Shown here: positions 1-14,000 of the stretch, in pieces
Numbering within the stretch: position 1 is the first letter of the stretch
Layout of the letters: the number at the start of each line of letters is the position of its first letter
Assembly: GCA_003254905.1 (NCBI GenBank)
Contig: QANU01097938.1
Span: forward strand, 107,664-171,663
Length of the DNA stretch: 64,000 bases
Direction: 5' to 3'
Origin: Nissolia schottii
Taxonomy: Eukaryota; Streptophyta; Magnoliopsida; Fabales; Fabaceae
The notes under the pieces: model-generated
What the model was told of the DNA's origin: nothing
Database searches by the model: none
Seen by the model: the letters and a program-made list of their open reading frames with translations, nothing else
Position numbers and translations under genes: made by a program

Positions 1-997
1 ATCTTACGATAGACTCTAATACAATCTTAAGAATAACCTAACTCGATCCTAAAAGTAAACTCAAGGGATGATGGATGTATTGATACTATGAAAGTTATTT
101 ACATCTTATACCCAAGCAACATAAGACTTGATATAGGTTCTTGGAGGCTTTATTATTGATTATTTATCAGGTTATGAGTGACATTGTGATATAGCCAAAT
201 ATAGAGAGATAATGAATCTCTGATTTTACGGCTCATAAATTTTCATGTAACATCCACAAAATTAGAAAACTGCAAGAAGAAAAGAAGAAGAAAAAAAGTA
301 AAGGAAAAAAGAAAGAAGGTAGAAAAGACAGAGAGAGAGAAAAACAAGGTTAAAGAGAGAAGGGTGTGTTCCAAAGTCCTAATCCAGAAAATCATTTGAC
401 AGGGACGGCCCTTCGCGCGGAGGGTTATCGCTCGCGCCAAGAAATCAACTTTCCCATCGTCACAATCATCCGAAAAAGACACAAAAATTTCATTCACCAA
501 CTTTGTTACTATAACTTTGTTTCCAACGTTGCATGATCCAACAGCACGTGTTCTTCAGCTGCTTCACCTGGATCTTGTCACATGCAAAACAAAGACCCCT
601 TTTTTGAATCCTTCTCAGAAAGCTTTCATATGCATTTGCATTTTGGATTTCAATTATGCCATGTGCCAGGGTCTGTTATGGGGTGTGACCCTCCTATGGC
701 TCAGCATTTTTGGAGCTAATTTTGATTGCTTTCTTGTGGGTTTTCATTGTTTTTGGATTTGAATTCATCAAATTCAATAATCAATGACAATTTTGGAGAG
801 AGAGTAAAGAAAGATTGCTTTTTTTTTTTTTTGGTTATTTTCATATGCCACAACATCCTTGGTGGGCATTGTGGGTTTGTGCCTGCGTGGATAATGAAAA
901 ATGAAACTTTTTTTGTTTGGGGTTGATGGCGGCAATGTAGACCTGTGTGCTTGTTGGGTTTATAAGGCCTTGGTGTGATAAGCAAGCATAATTTGGA
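1..997. other. Upstream region of the formin gene; no other gene seen
   Basis: No coding region that looks real lies here. The stretch holds a purine-rich block (about 265-360, many GA and AAG repeats) and a T-run at 818-832. A TATAAGG sequence at about 961-967 lies only about 35 bases before the formin ATG, so it is an uncertain TATA box; transcription may start further upstream. The promoter and leader of the formin must lie here, but the sequence does not fix them. Confidence 0.4.
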
Positions 998-3900
998 ATG
1001 ACAATGCAACAATATATGGGTGTCATAAAGGCTAGCTTTTGCATTGCTTTGGTTCTTAATCTTGCTGCAGCAGCTAGCATTGAAGAGGAAAACAAGGAAG
1101 CACAAGAAGAGTTCCTTAGCCAACTATTTGATCCCCAATCTCGACTTTTGGATGACGACACGGTGAGACTCGCTTCACTGGTTATTTGTATGTAGGGAGC
1201 CTTTTAGGTTCAATTGCATTTTTCATGTTAACCACAAAGAAGTAACGAAAATATATGAAGTGTGGACACAGCACAAGAACATAGGAATTTTGAGGTTTGG
1301 AGTGACTTTCTAATGGAAGTACTAATTTCGAGGTTGGTGTGGGTATTGTGTTCCTTACCTTGTTGATTATCTTAACATGTCAGCATAATCTGAGAATATT
1401 GCATCCTCAAGGAAGCAGCTGTGCCATGGATGCGAAAGTTCATGGTTCCTTGGTCTTGGTCATGTGAGAAATTAAAGATGACTTCTTGAATGAGTTTTTT
1501 TTGGCCTAAAGATGGTAATAATAAGAAAGTAAAAGATATCAGTCAGTGATGTTGAACAAGTAGAGGCTAATGAGCCTATCATATTGATTTACACTACATC
1601 CAAATGTATCCTGCTTTTCTTTCCCATCCGGCAGAGGCTTATTAGCTGGCCCTTTCAGTTTCAATTTAAACCGCATGGTGACTTACAACAATGACTATCT
1701 TACTTCTGTGTGTTTATCTTCTATGTTCATGTGGAAAAGTGGGTGATAAGGGAGGGAGGATTTCATTTACTGTTTTACTTTCTCCAATATTTCCCAACAT
1801 CTTACCTGGTTTTGATACCGAACTTTCAATGCTGCCCTCTTGTTTGGCAATCCTTCTTTTGGCCATTGTTTGTGGTCTTTGCTATTTAACTGCAGAATAT
1901 AGTTTTCCAAGTGTCTTAAACACACCAAAGATCATTCAACTGCAAAGTTTTCTCATGTGACGCGATTGCTTTAGTTTTTGTGTCAATTGAGAGGAGCGCT
2001 ATTTTGATTGAGAAAGTTGGCATCATTTTATAATGTATCAACACTTCTACTTGGACCAGATTTTGGTCTGAAATTCAATAAACTTTCACAAGATTTGAAT
2101 AAGCATGCACTCTCAAATATATAAGGATAAGTTTCTTCATTTTCTCATTTAATTATTGCTATAGTCATGCACCAAGTGCTTTGATTATTTTATAATCATG
2201 TGTTAGATTTGTGGACACACAAAGGCTCACATTATGTGCTCCGCTGTATCTAAGAACGGATGGGTGGACTCTAAATCTGGTTATAGTTTCATGACTGCAG
2301 GCAGAGGTACTATGGACCACTTGCTGGGAAGATTTGATTCATTCAAAGAAAGAAGTTGGAGATCTCGACTTATGCCTCCCACAGGAATCACCCAGTAGCA
2401 CCAATGAAATTAGCACAAAAAGTGGATCAGTAGATGGAAAAAACTACCGAAATTTGATTGACACTTGCCACTCTCAGTTGAAGCAAAACTTTATTCGATG
2501 TTTAAGAAAACATAACCTACCAATTGCATTCCATGTCTCTAGAGAAGAGGAGGATGACTCCAAGATTTGGCATGCCAATTATGTGAGATCATTTCCTTCC
2601 CGAAGAAATTTGGGTCATGTTTTGCCTCAACATGTATCAAAAGAACAAGATTCTCGTGATATACCACCTCCACCACCCAAACGTAAAAGTGGGAAAACAT
2701 CAAAAAGAAAATCCAAGTCTATTAAGCATAGTGACCACCAACAGACAGTTGTTCTTGCCATAGCTATAACTGCATTGATAACATTTGTAATTGCTGCAGT
2801 GTGCTTCATATGCTGCTGTCGATGTGGGAGAGGCCGAGTTAGTCAAAATGATGAGAGGCCCCTTCTCAGCATGAGCATGAGTGACTGCTCAGTCGGTACA
2901 TATCTCATCAAGTAATGTTATGAGTAATATTATTTGTACGTCAAATGTAAACATGAAGATGGATACCATTGAGAAAAAGACACAAAGCATTCGGGTAGTG
3001 GTGGATAGGGCCAAAGCTTTGCGTCTTTCTCTCTCTCTATGATATCACTCCAACCCAAGGTCTTCACTTTTGATGTGCAGATGGCATTATTCATATCATA
3101 TCTCCGTTATCTCACAACTTGTGAATGTGATGTACTAATCTTGACAATACTCACTTCAATGTTACAGGCTCTTCTTCCAATAACAATCCTTATAAGAGCT
3201 CAATGAAAGATGAGAAACTTCACTCATCAAGTAACAACTTGTTTGATGACAAAATGAACTCGGTGCAGGAAATGCAGTCAGCGGGAGTTGCTAGTGCTGC
3301 TGCAAGGCCATCATTTGATCTGAAACCTCCTCCTGGGAGGGTTGGAGCCATACCTTTGAAACCTCCTCCTGGAAAGCTTGGTCCTCTTCCACCGGAGCCA
3401 CCTTCATTTGAGCCTTCTGGTAATGCCACTGCTGCTGCTGCTGCTCCTGCTCCTCCTCCTCCAGCACCACCAAGGCTCAGTAGTGGTGGGCCTCCACCTC
3501 CTGCACCTCCACCGCTTGCTAAGGGTGGCCCTCCACTTCCTCATGCTCCTCCACCACCACCACCACCACGTAGAGGTGGCCCAAGTCCACCACCACCTCC
3601 TATGGGTGGTGGCCCTCCACGTGCCCCTCCTAGAGCTCCTCCACCAATTGGCTCAAAGGGGCCTAGACCTTTAGCTGGTGGAGCAAAGGCCCAAGGGAAT
3701 GATGGAGCTGGTTCAGAAGGTGGATCTAATGCTCCTAAAACCAAACTAAAGCCTTTCTTCTGGGATAAGGTTCAGGCCAACTCAGATCAAACAATGGTTT
3801 GGAATCAGCTCAAAGCAGGATCATTCCAGTAAGGATAAAATCTCAAGCATATTTTGTTACTCCTAGGTAATGATTCATCATTAGTTGCTAATGTCCTTCA

Positions 3901-6893
3901 TGGTGAGTATTTGACAGGTTCAATGAAGAAATGATGGAGTCGCTTTTTGGCTATAATAATGTGGAGAAAACTAAAACTGTACCGAAGAAAGATTCTTCCT
4001 CCGACCAGTCGCCTCAATTTATCCAGATCATCGAGTCAAAGAAAGCACAGAATTTGTCAATTCTGTTGCGAGCATTGAATGTGACACTGGAAGAAGTTTG
4101 TGATGCGCTCCTTGAAGGTGGTGTTTTTGTTCTTCTTCATTTTTTTCTTGCAAGTATTACTGATAGCTAAATAATGGTACTAAATGCTTATGGGGAAAAA
4201 CAAAATACTGATGCTTCCTGGCTATCCTAGAGCTGGGGTATCGTGTAGATTCTTTGCAACTAGCATCATTTTATTGCAGTTGAGGAGGATCTGATATAAT
4301 ATTATTGTTGTTGGGCTTTGAATGTCTATTTGATTTATGCTATCATGATGTACCAAGTGCTTCACAAAACATTTGTTGAGGTTATTACAAAAGTAAATTA
4401 ATCTGTTTAGGGACGTAAATGAGTGATTTCTTTTTTTGGTTAGCGGAGGAGGCTACATGGAAAGAAAAAATGCATCCGTAGAAATCATATTTTTCAAGAT
4501 TATTATTGAATCTTAATGGAAAAGTTGAACTATGTGTTAGCTCCAGGGGCTTATTTTTCACCCTCTGAGTGGACATCACAAGCTTGAGTGAATTCATGAG
4601 CGTTCCTTGTAGTGCTGCCTTTTCCATGAGCAATGGATTCTAAATACAACTGATTAGAAAGATTCAAATGATAAAAAAATGATAAAATGGGAAATGGAAA
4701 ATGTAAAAATGAAAGGTGCTAGAACGTTTAGTTGTGCAGGCTATGTTACAAAAACCAATATGGAAATAGGGGCATTATTACCTTGGAAGCTTTCGTAAGT
4801 GCTAAATCATGGGACATCTTTTTTTTTTTTTTTTGGTAATTCTCAAAGGGGATTTTACTAATCAAAATGGGCGAGGATCACCATTACGGAGATCCCCAAG
4901 CCACCAAGAAAACATACTCAGCGAAGTAGAGAAGGCCGTGTTATCCCCTTTGTTAAAATCATGGGACACCTATTTATCATGAATGGTATTGTATAGAAAC
5001 GCAACACAAAAGTAATTGTTGGCTCTTGTTCCTTCAGGAAATGAGCTACCCCCAGAATTCCTTCAAACATTGCTTAAGATGGCACCAACTGCAGAGGAAG
5101 AGCTTAAGCTAAGAGTCTTCAGCGGGGACCTATCCCAACTTGGGCCTGCTGATAGGTTCCTGAAATCCCTCGTTGACATTCCATTTGCTTTCAAACGAAT
5201 GGAAACTTTGCTTTATATGTGTTCTCTTTCAGAGGAGCTCACTTCTACCAGGCAGTCTTTTTCAATTTTAGAGGTAAGATCGGTAAACTGCATCACTATT
5301 GACCTGCTTATACTCTTTATTTGACATGATGATCATGACATCAAAGATTTGTAGTTAAGCCAAAACCAAACAGGATTATAAATTGAATTGAATGTACTAT
5401 ATCATCTCGATATATTGCTAATCTTAGGATCACAAAGGTTATGCAATAAAATGTCAGGAGTAAGACATTTGTTACATATGTCCAAATCGGTGCTGTAAGT
5501 AATCTCTTGAAACGAATTGCCAGTCCAAACTTGGTCATATTGCATTTTAACTTTTTAAGTTACTTCAAATATTTCATTTAATTTTCCTTAAGACTCGTCC
5601 ATTATTAATCTCTTTTAGAAGAATAGTGTTGCATCAAGTTATGTCATGTTGCAAGTGCAATCAACATTTATGCTGGTGTCAATTAATTTCAACTCATTAT
5701 ATACACAGACATATAAACATGTATATTTTTGTAATTAGCACCCTCTTATCACAATCCATTTTTTGTTCTACGGGTTTCTGCTCTCAACATCTTAGATCTG
5801 ACCCCCAGAAAAACAAGATATATGTTATTTAAACATGCCTATTAAGCCCCAATCAAGACATCATGGATACATATTAAAAACACTCATACTTTTTATTTTC
5901 AATTTTTTTATTATATCTACTTCTCACCCATCCCACCCATGAGATGTCTAAGACGATTACAAAAGTCATTTCCGGAAAAACAAATCTGATTCTTCTTACA
6001 CCTTCATATGATGCCAGGTTGCTTGCAAGGAACTAAGGAACAGCCGGTTGTTCCTCAAGCTTCTTGAAGCAGTTCTCAAGACAGGAAACCGCATGAATGA
6101 CGGCACATTCCGGGGTGGCGCACTAGCCTTCAAACTTGACACACTGCTGAAACTGTCTGATGTAAAAGGAATAGATGGCAAGACCACTCTCTTACACTTT
6201 GTTGTCCAAGAGATAATCCGTACAGAAGGCATAAGAGCTGCACGCATGGCAAAAGAGAGCCACAGCTTCTCAAGCATCAAAACTGATGACCTTCTTGAAG
6301 ACATCACCTATGAATCAGAAGACCACTACCGTGAGATTGGCCTTCAAGTTGTGTCACGTCTGAGCGGTGAGCTTGAGAATGTGAAGAAAGCAGCAGCACT
6401 AGATGCTGATGGCTTGATAGGAACCACTGCAAGGCTTGGGGAGGGTCTCATAAAGGCCAAAGAGTTTGCAAATAAGGACCTTAAGGAGCTAGAGGGCGAT
6501 AAAGGGTTTCATGAGGCAGTGAAGAGTTTTTTGGAGAGTGCCGAGGTTGATGTCACGAATTTGCTTGAAGAAGAGAAGAAGATCATGGCACTGGTGAAGA
6601 GCACCGGTGACTACTTTCATGGGAATGCTGGGAGGGATGAAGGACTGAGATTGTTTCTGATAGTGCGTGACTTCTTGATAATGTTGGATAAGGTGTGCAA
6701 GGAGATAAAGAATGCACCAAAGAAGCCAGCAGCAGCAGTGACAGCAGCGAAAAATGTGAAGCCAGAGAATCCTAGTAATAGAGGGCCGCCTGCCTCAACA
6801 AGACCTCCACCTCCCGGCATTCGCCAGCAGCATTTTCCACCAGTGGTAGATAGGAGGATGGATGACTTTAGTTCTGATGATGATAGTCCATAG
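998..6893 (+). CDS. FH5: Class I plant formin (FH1/FH2, membrane-anchored), FH5/FH3-like
   Basis: Six exons: 998-1162, 2301-2895, 3168-3828, 3918-4117, 5038-5273 and 6018-6893, all GT/AG and in frame, giving 910 aa. Residues 1 to about 28 form a signal peptide (hydrophobic core, then Ala-rich). A short extracytoplasmic domain follows, then a basic patch (about 185-201) and one membrane helix (about 204-227) ending in a Cys cluster. The proline-rich FH1 (about 305-440, PPPG and PPPPP runs) binds profilin. The FH2 domain (about 444-880) begins [11 protein letters not shown] and carries the plant form of the core signature, [10 protein letters not shown] then [17 protein letters not shown]2 dimers nucleate and cap actin filaments; class I formins do this at the plasma membrane. 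The start was chosen because it gives the signal peptide directly and exon 1 joins exon 2 in phase 0. The length equals the family norm. FH5 rather than FH3 rests mainly on gene order. No damage seen. Confidence 0.93.
1163..2300 (+). other. Formin intron 1 (1138 bp)
   Basis: The donor is GTGAGA after codon ACG; the acceptor is TGCAG before GCAGAG. It is the largest intron of the gene. Open frames within it (for example 1691-1960) have no family resemblance. A long first intron right after the signal-peptide exon can hold expression elements, but none is recognisable here. Confidence 0.85.
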
Positions 6894-8930
6894 ATTAAAG
6901 TTGGAAACGGTATTTTCAAGCAATGCTTTCTTTGGCCGTATCGTTACTAGCATGTCATATTGTGTAGTATTTAGACATGACTTGGTTTTTCTTATCTAAA
7001 TTATGTTATTTGAAGCCTTTTTTTTTTTTTTTTTGACATTGGGAATCAATGTATTAATTTCTGGGAAATTTTAGTTACATTATTGGCGAATGGGATCTCA
7101 TCTTTCATTCTATTCAGCAGTAATGTAACCGAAACGATTCCGGTGCCCAATATGATTTAAAGGTTTGTGATTGATCGATTCCAATTTTGATAGAGTCATG
7201 GCTTTCCTTTTTTGCAGAGCTATGGTTAGGTATGTCTCTTGTTGAATGGTTGAAGTGGCAATGTGGCATGGTGTTACTGCTTTCTCAACTGAAACAAAAA
7301 ATTGTCACATGTACAGGCATGGCTGGAGCTGACATCAGGCAGTGCGATCGTTACTACCATCATCGTTGGCTCCATTGTGATTAGTTCATAGTTAAGAGAG
7401 AAAAAGCCACTCTTGTCTCAGTAGTAGTGATATAGGGTCTTGATGGTTTACTTTCACATTTCTTGATTCAATTCAGTATATATGTTTTTTTTTTTCTGAT
7501 AATTGTTAGATGGCTAGCTGCTGTGAGAGCAAAAGCTCCCTCTTGCCTTGTTTCCTTAGTTTACGTGGGAGAAAACTAATGAAAGAAATGGAAGCAAATT
7601 AAAACAACTTCACCTCCTTAGCCTTGATCGTTAACTTCAAAATAATAGAATTGTACTAAGCGATCTTGATCTCTTTGAGATTTGTCCTCAAACTCTAGCT
7701 CATAAGAAAATTATCAAAAATAAAAATTCACGTGTGATCAAATCGTGTTCCATGAGAACTTACTTATACATCCACACACATGAGGTGAATATGATAGTAA
7801 ATAATATACTAAAATTAAAATTGGCTAAACTTCAAAGGAGTTATCTGCACAGCTGGTTTACAATTATTATTATTTTTTTCGTTGAATCTAACACCACGTT
7901 TTATAGTTTCATAGCTTATTATAGTTTCAACTGATGTTTAAAGCCCTAACAACCATGGATTGGGGTCACAGCAAGCAAAAGCACTAAGCAATGCTGACCA
8001 AACATGTGTTGGGTCGATCTTATTTCAATTCAAAGTGCAATTTTGAGTAAACCCATTGGGCTTAAATAAAATTTTGGGCTACGGTGTTATTGGGGGTATC
8101 CCTCCCAAATGCCCAACAAAAATAATAGTAAGTAAACTTTGATGATATTGTTGACCAAAAATCAAAATGTTGACGCTACTAAACAGAAAAAGAAAAGATG
8201 CTTTGTGGAAAAAATATAAAAGGTCTAGGTTTTTTTGTCACATTAATGGCAATGGCATGTCAACTGATAACCTTTATACACATACATAAGAGGTCTAATA
8301 CAACAACAAAATTAAAAATAAAAATAATAAATATTTATTATAATATTACATTAAATTTACATTTAAATAATAAATAAATTTTATTATGTTATTTTTATTT
8401 ACTTTTATTAAATATTTACTTATAATCATCTTATTTATTTATACTTATAATTTTATTTTAATATTTTATTTCAATTAAAAATACGTCAAAAATGTTATAT
8501 ATTTATTTCAAATAAATAAAATAAGATTTAAGTAAATCGTTTCATTTTTTAAACTTAGATACAAAATTGATTGTTCTATGGTATTTGTGATTTTCAATGT
8601 TTGATTACTATGCTCAATTAGTATAAAATTATTTTATATCATCATCCAATTAGATATTATCACATAAATAAAAATAATTAATTATTCTCCCAACTTGTAA
8701 AGTCTCCCGTATCCCAAAAATATTAGGATTCAATTTGAAAGGGCTAGCAAGTAGTGGGGTTTGCACATCAAAATGGCTTTAAAAATGGCTTAATACATGG
8801 ATATGGGTCAAAATAATAATTTACAAACGTATGAGTCTAAAATCTAAAATTGTCATGTTGAGGCGATTTAAGAAATTTTTGTGAATTAATTTTTTTTTAA
8901 AGTTGTCGAACTTGAAATCGACGCCGTCAG
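6894..8930 (+). other. 3' flank of the formin gene, then AT-rich spacer
   Basis: The 3' UTR of the formin should lie in the first few hundred bases; a T-run at 7018-7034 and several AATAAA-like words occur but I cannot fix the poly(A) site. From about 8300 to 8700 the DNA is almost pure A/T. I see no gene, RNA or element with clear ends. Confidence 0.4.
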
Positions 8931-10200
8931 TAGCGATTTTAGGCCGACAAGAGACAACCTGACAAGACAGTAGATTATTCAGGGTCGAGACCCTTCAGGT
9001 GAGGCGCTACCTAGTCACCACGATGCGGGCTGTAAGCGTGGTTATAGCCGTGTGGCCACCGCTATAAGGGACGAGGGCGAATATGCTTATAAGGCCAACC
9101 CTGTAGAGCATACATATAAGTAGATGCCAGCTGAAGCTTATACCAGTTTTCAGAAAATGAGGATTTTAGATGATGCTTGTAAGTTAAGACTTATAGAGCA
9201 TGAGTAAGTGGAGGTGAGCTGAAGCTCATAATTAAAATGGGCACGGTTATAAGTGGAGGCGAGCTGAAGCTTATGGTTTTTCGGAAAATGTGGTTTTTAA
9301 GACAGTAGTGTAACTATGTGAATTATGTGACAATACATGATTTATGAGTTAGACTAGAGAACAGACGACATAGATAATGAAAGCATAGGTTCCCCAGTCA
9401 CCTAGTAACACATGTAAAGCTGCTCAGGTCTAGTATGGATATTAATAACTAGTAGGACTATAGTATAACTGTGACACCAAGAGACCCCTGAGCGGCGGAA
9501 TCATAATTGAGTATAAGAAGAGTTAAGACGATTAAGGTTTCCCACTGAGAACGTTGTGTTCTCATCCCCCACTCCTTTATGGTTCTAGGTGGGCAAGACG
9601 GGGGTGAAGAAGACGTCAGATCGGTGCAAGCAATACAAGGATGAGCAGTACTGAAGAAGATGGACAGAGAAACAGGGAAATCAGAGCTACGATAGAGATA
9701 TCGCACTAGTCCTTAGTCAGCAGGCTATATGTTTGTACTAATATGTAATTGTACGTAACATCTATGATATTACATGTGTAACTACTTGTGAATATATGGC
9801 ATGGACCTTTGGTTGCTATGAATGTTGAGTATGCCTAATTCATATTAGTTAAATATGCTACGTTACCACTTACAATATATATTCTGTCAAGGACCAGACT
9901 CATATTTTATACTATGATACGTATAAAGGAAATTTAAAATGATCCATATTTCTGGGTAACTGTATTTTTAAACTCATAAGTGGGACTAAGTACTACCCCA
10001 ACCAAAGAGATAACAACCTAATCGGCAGGTTTGCGACTTAAGCATGGACTAGCTAACTAGGGTGTTTCAGGTACCGCTAGGGGAGAAGGTCACATGCCTG
10101 CCCCTTCATAGCTGTGATATGACTTCCGAGATCATGAGATGATACGGGCACTTGACAAATACACCTCGACGCAGGCTCCTAGAGATATGTAGTTAGTCTT
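8931..10200. other. Less AT-rich block, probably decayed mobile-element DNA
   Basis: Base composition changes abruptly at about 8930 from nearly pure A/T to mixed sequence. No protein family is recognisable in any frame. Three degenerate direct repeats (about 9117, 9202 and 9249) share a core like AAGTGGAGGCGAGCTGAAGC. The block ends next to a Mutator-type fragment, so it may be part of the same insertion or a nested LTR element. Inference only. Confidence 0.3.
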
Positions 10201-10222
10201 TTTTTGTTTTTGTATTTTTGTT

Positions 10223-10761
10223 TCAATGAATCGTCATCAGTTTCACTGTCTTCAAACATGTCACTTTTATGCTCACTCTAACTCGCATCGCCATCTTCAT
10301 CTGCAGACATCTTGTCATCTGACAGTAATGTTGGTTCACAGTATTCCCGGTATACTGGATTTGAACTCGGACCGCCATGATTATCAACATTAGGATTAGC
10401 CTCCTCGAAGTTGAAAAACAATTCAATGCCACTAAGATTTGTCTTATAATTTTCGTATAAAGAAAACATGTACTACCTGGAGGTTGTTTGATATCGTAAC
10501 AGAACGATATTTAATCAAGCCATTAATGAAAGACACTAGAGTCATATAACTTATTCTCTCTATGCTCCTATTAAAATGAGAAGAAATTGCACCATGCAAA
10601 TCGGAGAATGACATAGACAACCAAATTACTACAAACTCTGCATCGTTCTCACTAACAAACTCTGTCCCTTCAATACTAGACTTTTTCACAAAACTATTAT
10701 AAAAAATAAAAGCGGCAACACCTTCCCTACTCATGTTTTTTTTCAAAAAAAACATAGACAA
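10223..10761 (-). pseudogene. Mutator-type (MULE) transposase N-terminal fragment, frameshifted
   Basis: On the minus strand the open frame 10761-10444 gives an N-terminal piece with SREGVAAFIFYNS, then SEND, SMSFSDLHGAI and ISYM. It continues in another frame from 10469 to 10278 with MFSLYENYKTN, FFNFEEANPN, NPVYREY and an acidic DEDGD end. Together this resembles, from memory, the N-terminal part of MuDR-type transposases common in legume genomes; the catalytic DDE region and zinc knuckle are absent. The shift of frame near 10470 shows that it is broken. Neither terminal inverted repeats nor a 9-bp target duplication was located. It could also be a captured gene fragment. Confidence 0.5.
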
Positions 10762-11039
10762 AAAATAAATAAGAGAGATATGGTTTTTGTGAAAGAATGC
10801 TGCAATGAGAAAATGGAGAAGAAAAGAAGAGAAAATATATGTGAAGTTTTGTTTGATTTCTTTGTACTTACAAAGGGAAGTCTTTTGATTTTACGATGAA
10901 AATAGAGAAGAAGAGAATAGGAAGGATGTGTGATTTTTAATCAAAGATTCCTGAACCGAGACAAAGGGCTGAAATCCCCACTCAACCCAACAATTTCAGG
11001 TCTTTTTTTTTACAACAAGTTCTAAAATTCACATTGTCA

Positions 11040-14000
11040 CTAGTAATTTCAGCACCTTTCATCGTCACCTCCTGCAAGAATAGAATCACACTTTTTTTAA
11101 ACAATCGATCGGGTGGCGGGCAATTTCAACACCCCACCCATACAAATGTAAAAAAAAATACCCACAATTTAGCTAATTGTTTTTTAAAGAGCCACATAAA
11201 AACAAAAATCCAGCAAATAGTAGCCAAGTAACAAATCACAAATGCTTGCATTCAATCCATGAAAATATTGAGTAAAGGAGGGCAGCAGTAGCACACGTCA
11301 AAATCATCACCTCGCACATTGTATGAACCTGCTCCCCTGTTCCAATCTTGGAATTGTTTTTGAATTCACATTCAGAAACGTCAATTAATTATGGCCTCAA
11401 AATCTAAACTGTTAAGTTTTGTCTTTGCACTCTCTGATTTTTCTTGCAACTATGTAGCCTTTGACATGTTTTGTCTCAAAGTCATGCATTATAGGCAGCA
11501 TAAGGACACGAGGAACCCCACCTCTTACCCCTTCCCTCAAGCAATGAAATGAATCACGAAATTAGACACACAAGAATTTGTGATTATTAGTTGTTAGTAG
11601 TAACTAGTAATTTCCCCTATAATTATCTCTTTTTAAGCATCTTATGTACTTACTTTGCTTGGAGTTGGATTTAATTTGTTACAATTTGCTGCTACAGTAA
11701 TATTACATGATTACACTTACTTGATGAGAACTTAATTTGTATAAAAGCTAGATGTTGGATCGAGTGCATGAACTGATTTAATTGGACCTCTAAGTATTCG
11801 CAAAATAGGATAATAATCATTGTAATGTAATCATGAGGTCTCATTATTTCCTTCTTTTAATTCCTAGAGCCCCACCTAGGTTCATGTTGAAATTTGGATT
11901 CATAATTACTCCCCATCTAATCCCCAAATTAAGGTGTGGGAGGTAAAGTTATAATCTCATGTCTACAAGAAAGCAAACAATGGTGGGCCGGAACTAGATT
12001 CTTGTTTAACAGTTTCACATTTGGGATGAGACCACAACAAGGTCTAATCAAGGAGGTAATACATTGATTTTTTATTTATCTATTTATTTATTTATTAGAA
12101 GATACCATCAAATGAGTTATATTGAAAATTTAAAAGGCTTTTTGGACATGAAATATTTTAATTCGGTCGTACATACCATATTACACTATCGAATTCCATA
12201 CCTATGATCCCATTTGATGTCAAAAAATAGTTTGAATAATGAAAAATTCTCATATATACACTCTTAGAAAAAGAAAATTTTTGTTTTGTATTAATTATTA
12301 TCCTTTTATGTTAGAATAATAAAATTGTTCCAATTTGATTTATCGAGAAAAAAAAAATCCTTTCGACACATTAGTGCCGTTCTTATATATACTATTAGAA
12401 AGTTCAGCCTTTTACGCTTATTTTATGTAAGTTTAGTAGTTTACTAACACACGTGACGATCCCCATAAATCAGCGTGTACTCTGGCTGTCGGCATTATGG
12501 TTGGTCCATATACTTAACTGAGAGACTATCAAATAATTATGATTTATGGGTCATATATAGATATTTAACCTTGTGAAATTTTATAAAGTGAATATAAATA
12601 TTATTTTGATGAAGGTTGTGTTGTACGTACAGGTCAAAAATGGTACAAGCGCATGTTTTTGTAAAGGAAAATGCTTCTAATTAAACAGAGGATTAACCTC
12701 ATATGATAATGGTGATAACCTCACCTTACATAACATTATAGTTGATATGTGATATATGTGAATTTTGCTTTCCAAGTAAATGGTATGGGAAGAAAAAAAA
12801 ATATTATTTGTAAACTCTAAAAGTTGACATCTTATGTATAATACATAAAAAAATAAATATTATAAAATAGATAAACAAATATTATCACTAAACATTTATT
12901 CGTATACGGACACGCATGTATTTAATATGTTTATGCATTTAATAATATTTGTTTATCTATTTTGTAATGTTTATTTCTCTATTTTGTTATGTTTATTTTT
13001 CTTTGTAGTGTACACAATGTGTTAATTTTTGGTGTGTTCAAATAGATAGATTTTACTAACATAGCTCAATAAGGTATGGGCATATGGTGTTGTGTGTTTA
13101 TGGTAAAAATGTCACGGATTTAGATCCTTTAACTAAAATTTTTTATTTTAGAGGGTAAAATGAGATATTTCATTAATAGATTGTGAAAATAAAAATGAGT
13201 CTCACTTTTGCTTTAATGATTTAATAGTGACATTTTTCATTTTATCCTAAATCTCACTTTAAAGGATACTCAAAAAGAAAAAAAAAAACACAACCGGAGA
13301 CAATTTTTATATTCTTGGCTCTGCTAATTACCGATTCTGTTCTTTTATTTATTTATTGGATCATGCTAATAATTCCACTATGCTATGTCCGTACATAACT
13401 GCATGTCCCTTACTTTCAGTTGGAACCCGTTCATCATTAAAATCATAGGACTAACCTTGTATTTTTTTATGAATCTCTTTACACATTGAATAGAATAAAA
13501 AACTAAATGCAAGAAAACTTTATAACTAGTGAAAAATTACTTTATTTATTATGTAAAAAGTATTCTTAAATTAATTTTGTAAAAGATTATGACATTTCTC
13601 AAAATAAAAAAATAAGAAAACAAAATTCATATCTCTTAAAAAGAGGATCAAACTTTAGAATTGTTAGCCATAAGAGGTTTGATATTATGTTAAAAATTAT
13701 TATCTCAAAAATTTAAATTATTAAACAAAAATAATTTTATATCTTAAATAAAATAAAATTCAAAAGACAAATTTGTGTATCCTGCACATACAAGGAAAAA
13801 AAAAACAAAAGCTTATGAGAAACTCTATGGTTGTGTTTGGTGTTAAAATAAAAATATGAGGATAAAAGTACAAAGACAAAGATAAAAAAATTTATTGTCT
13901 CTCAAATTCTCAATTTTTTGTTCCCCTTATTTTAGCTGTAGAGAAGTGTTTTGTCATGCTATCTTTATTTTTCTCTTGTCCCGTCCCTCGTACTCTTCTT

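Noticed and set aside
243-500. Minus-strand 85-codon open frame upstream of the formin
   Set aside because: It is a low-complexity Phe/Leu run read from a purine-rich tract; no family signal or gene structure.
1691-1960. Open frame in formin intron 1
   Set aside because: It lies within a well-defined intron; hydrophobic but without family resemblance.
3220-3744. Several open frames antisense or shifted to formin exon 3
   Set aside because: They are shadows of the proline-rich FH1 coding sequence.
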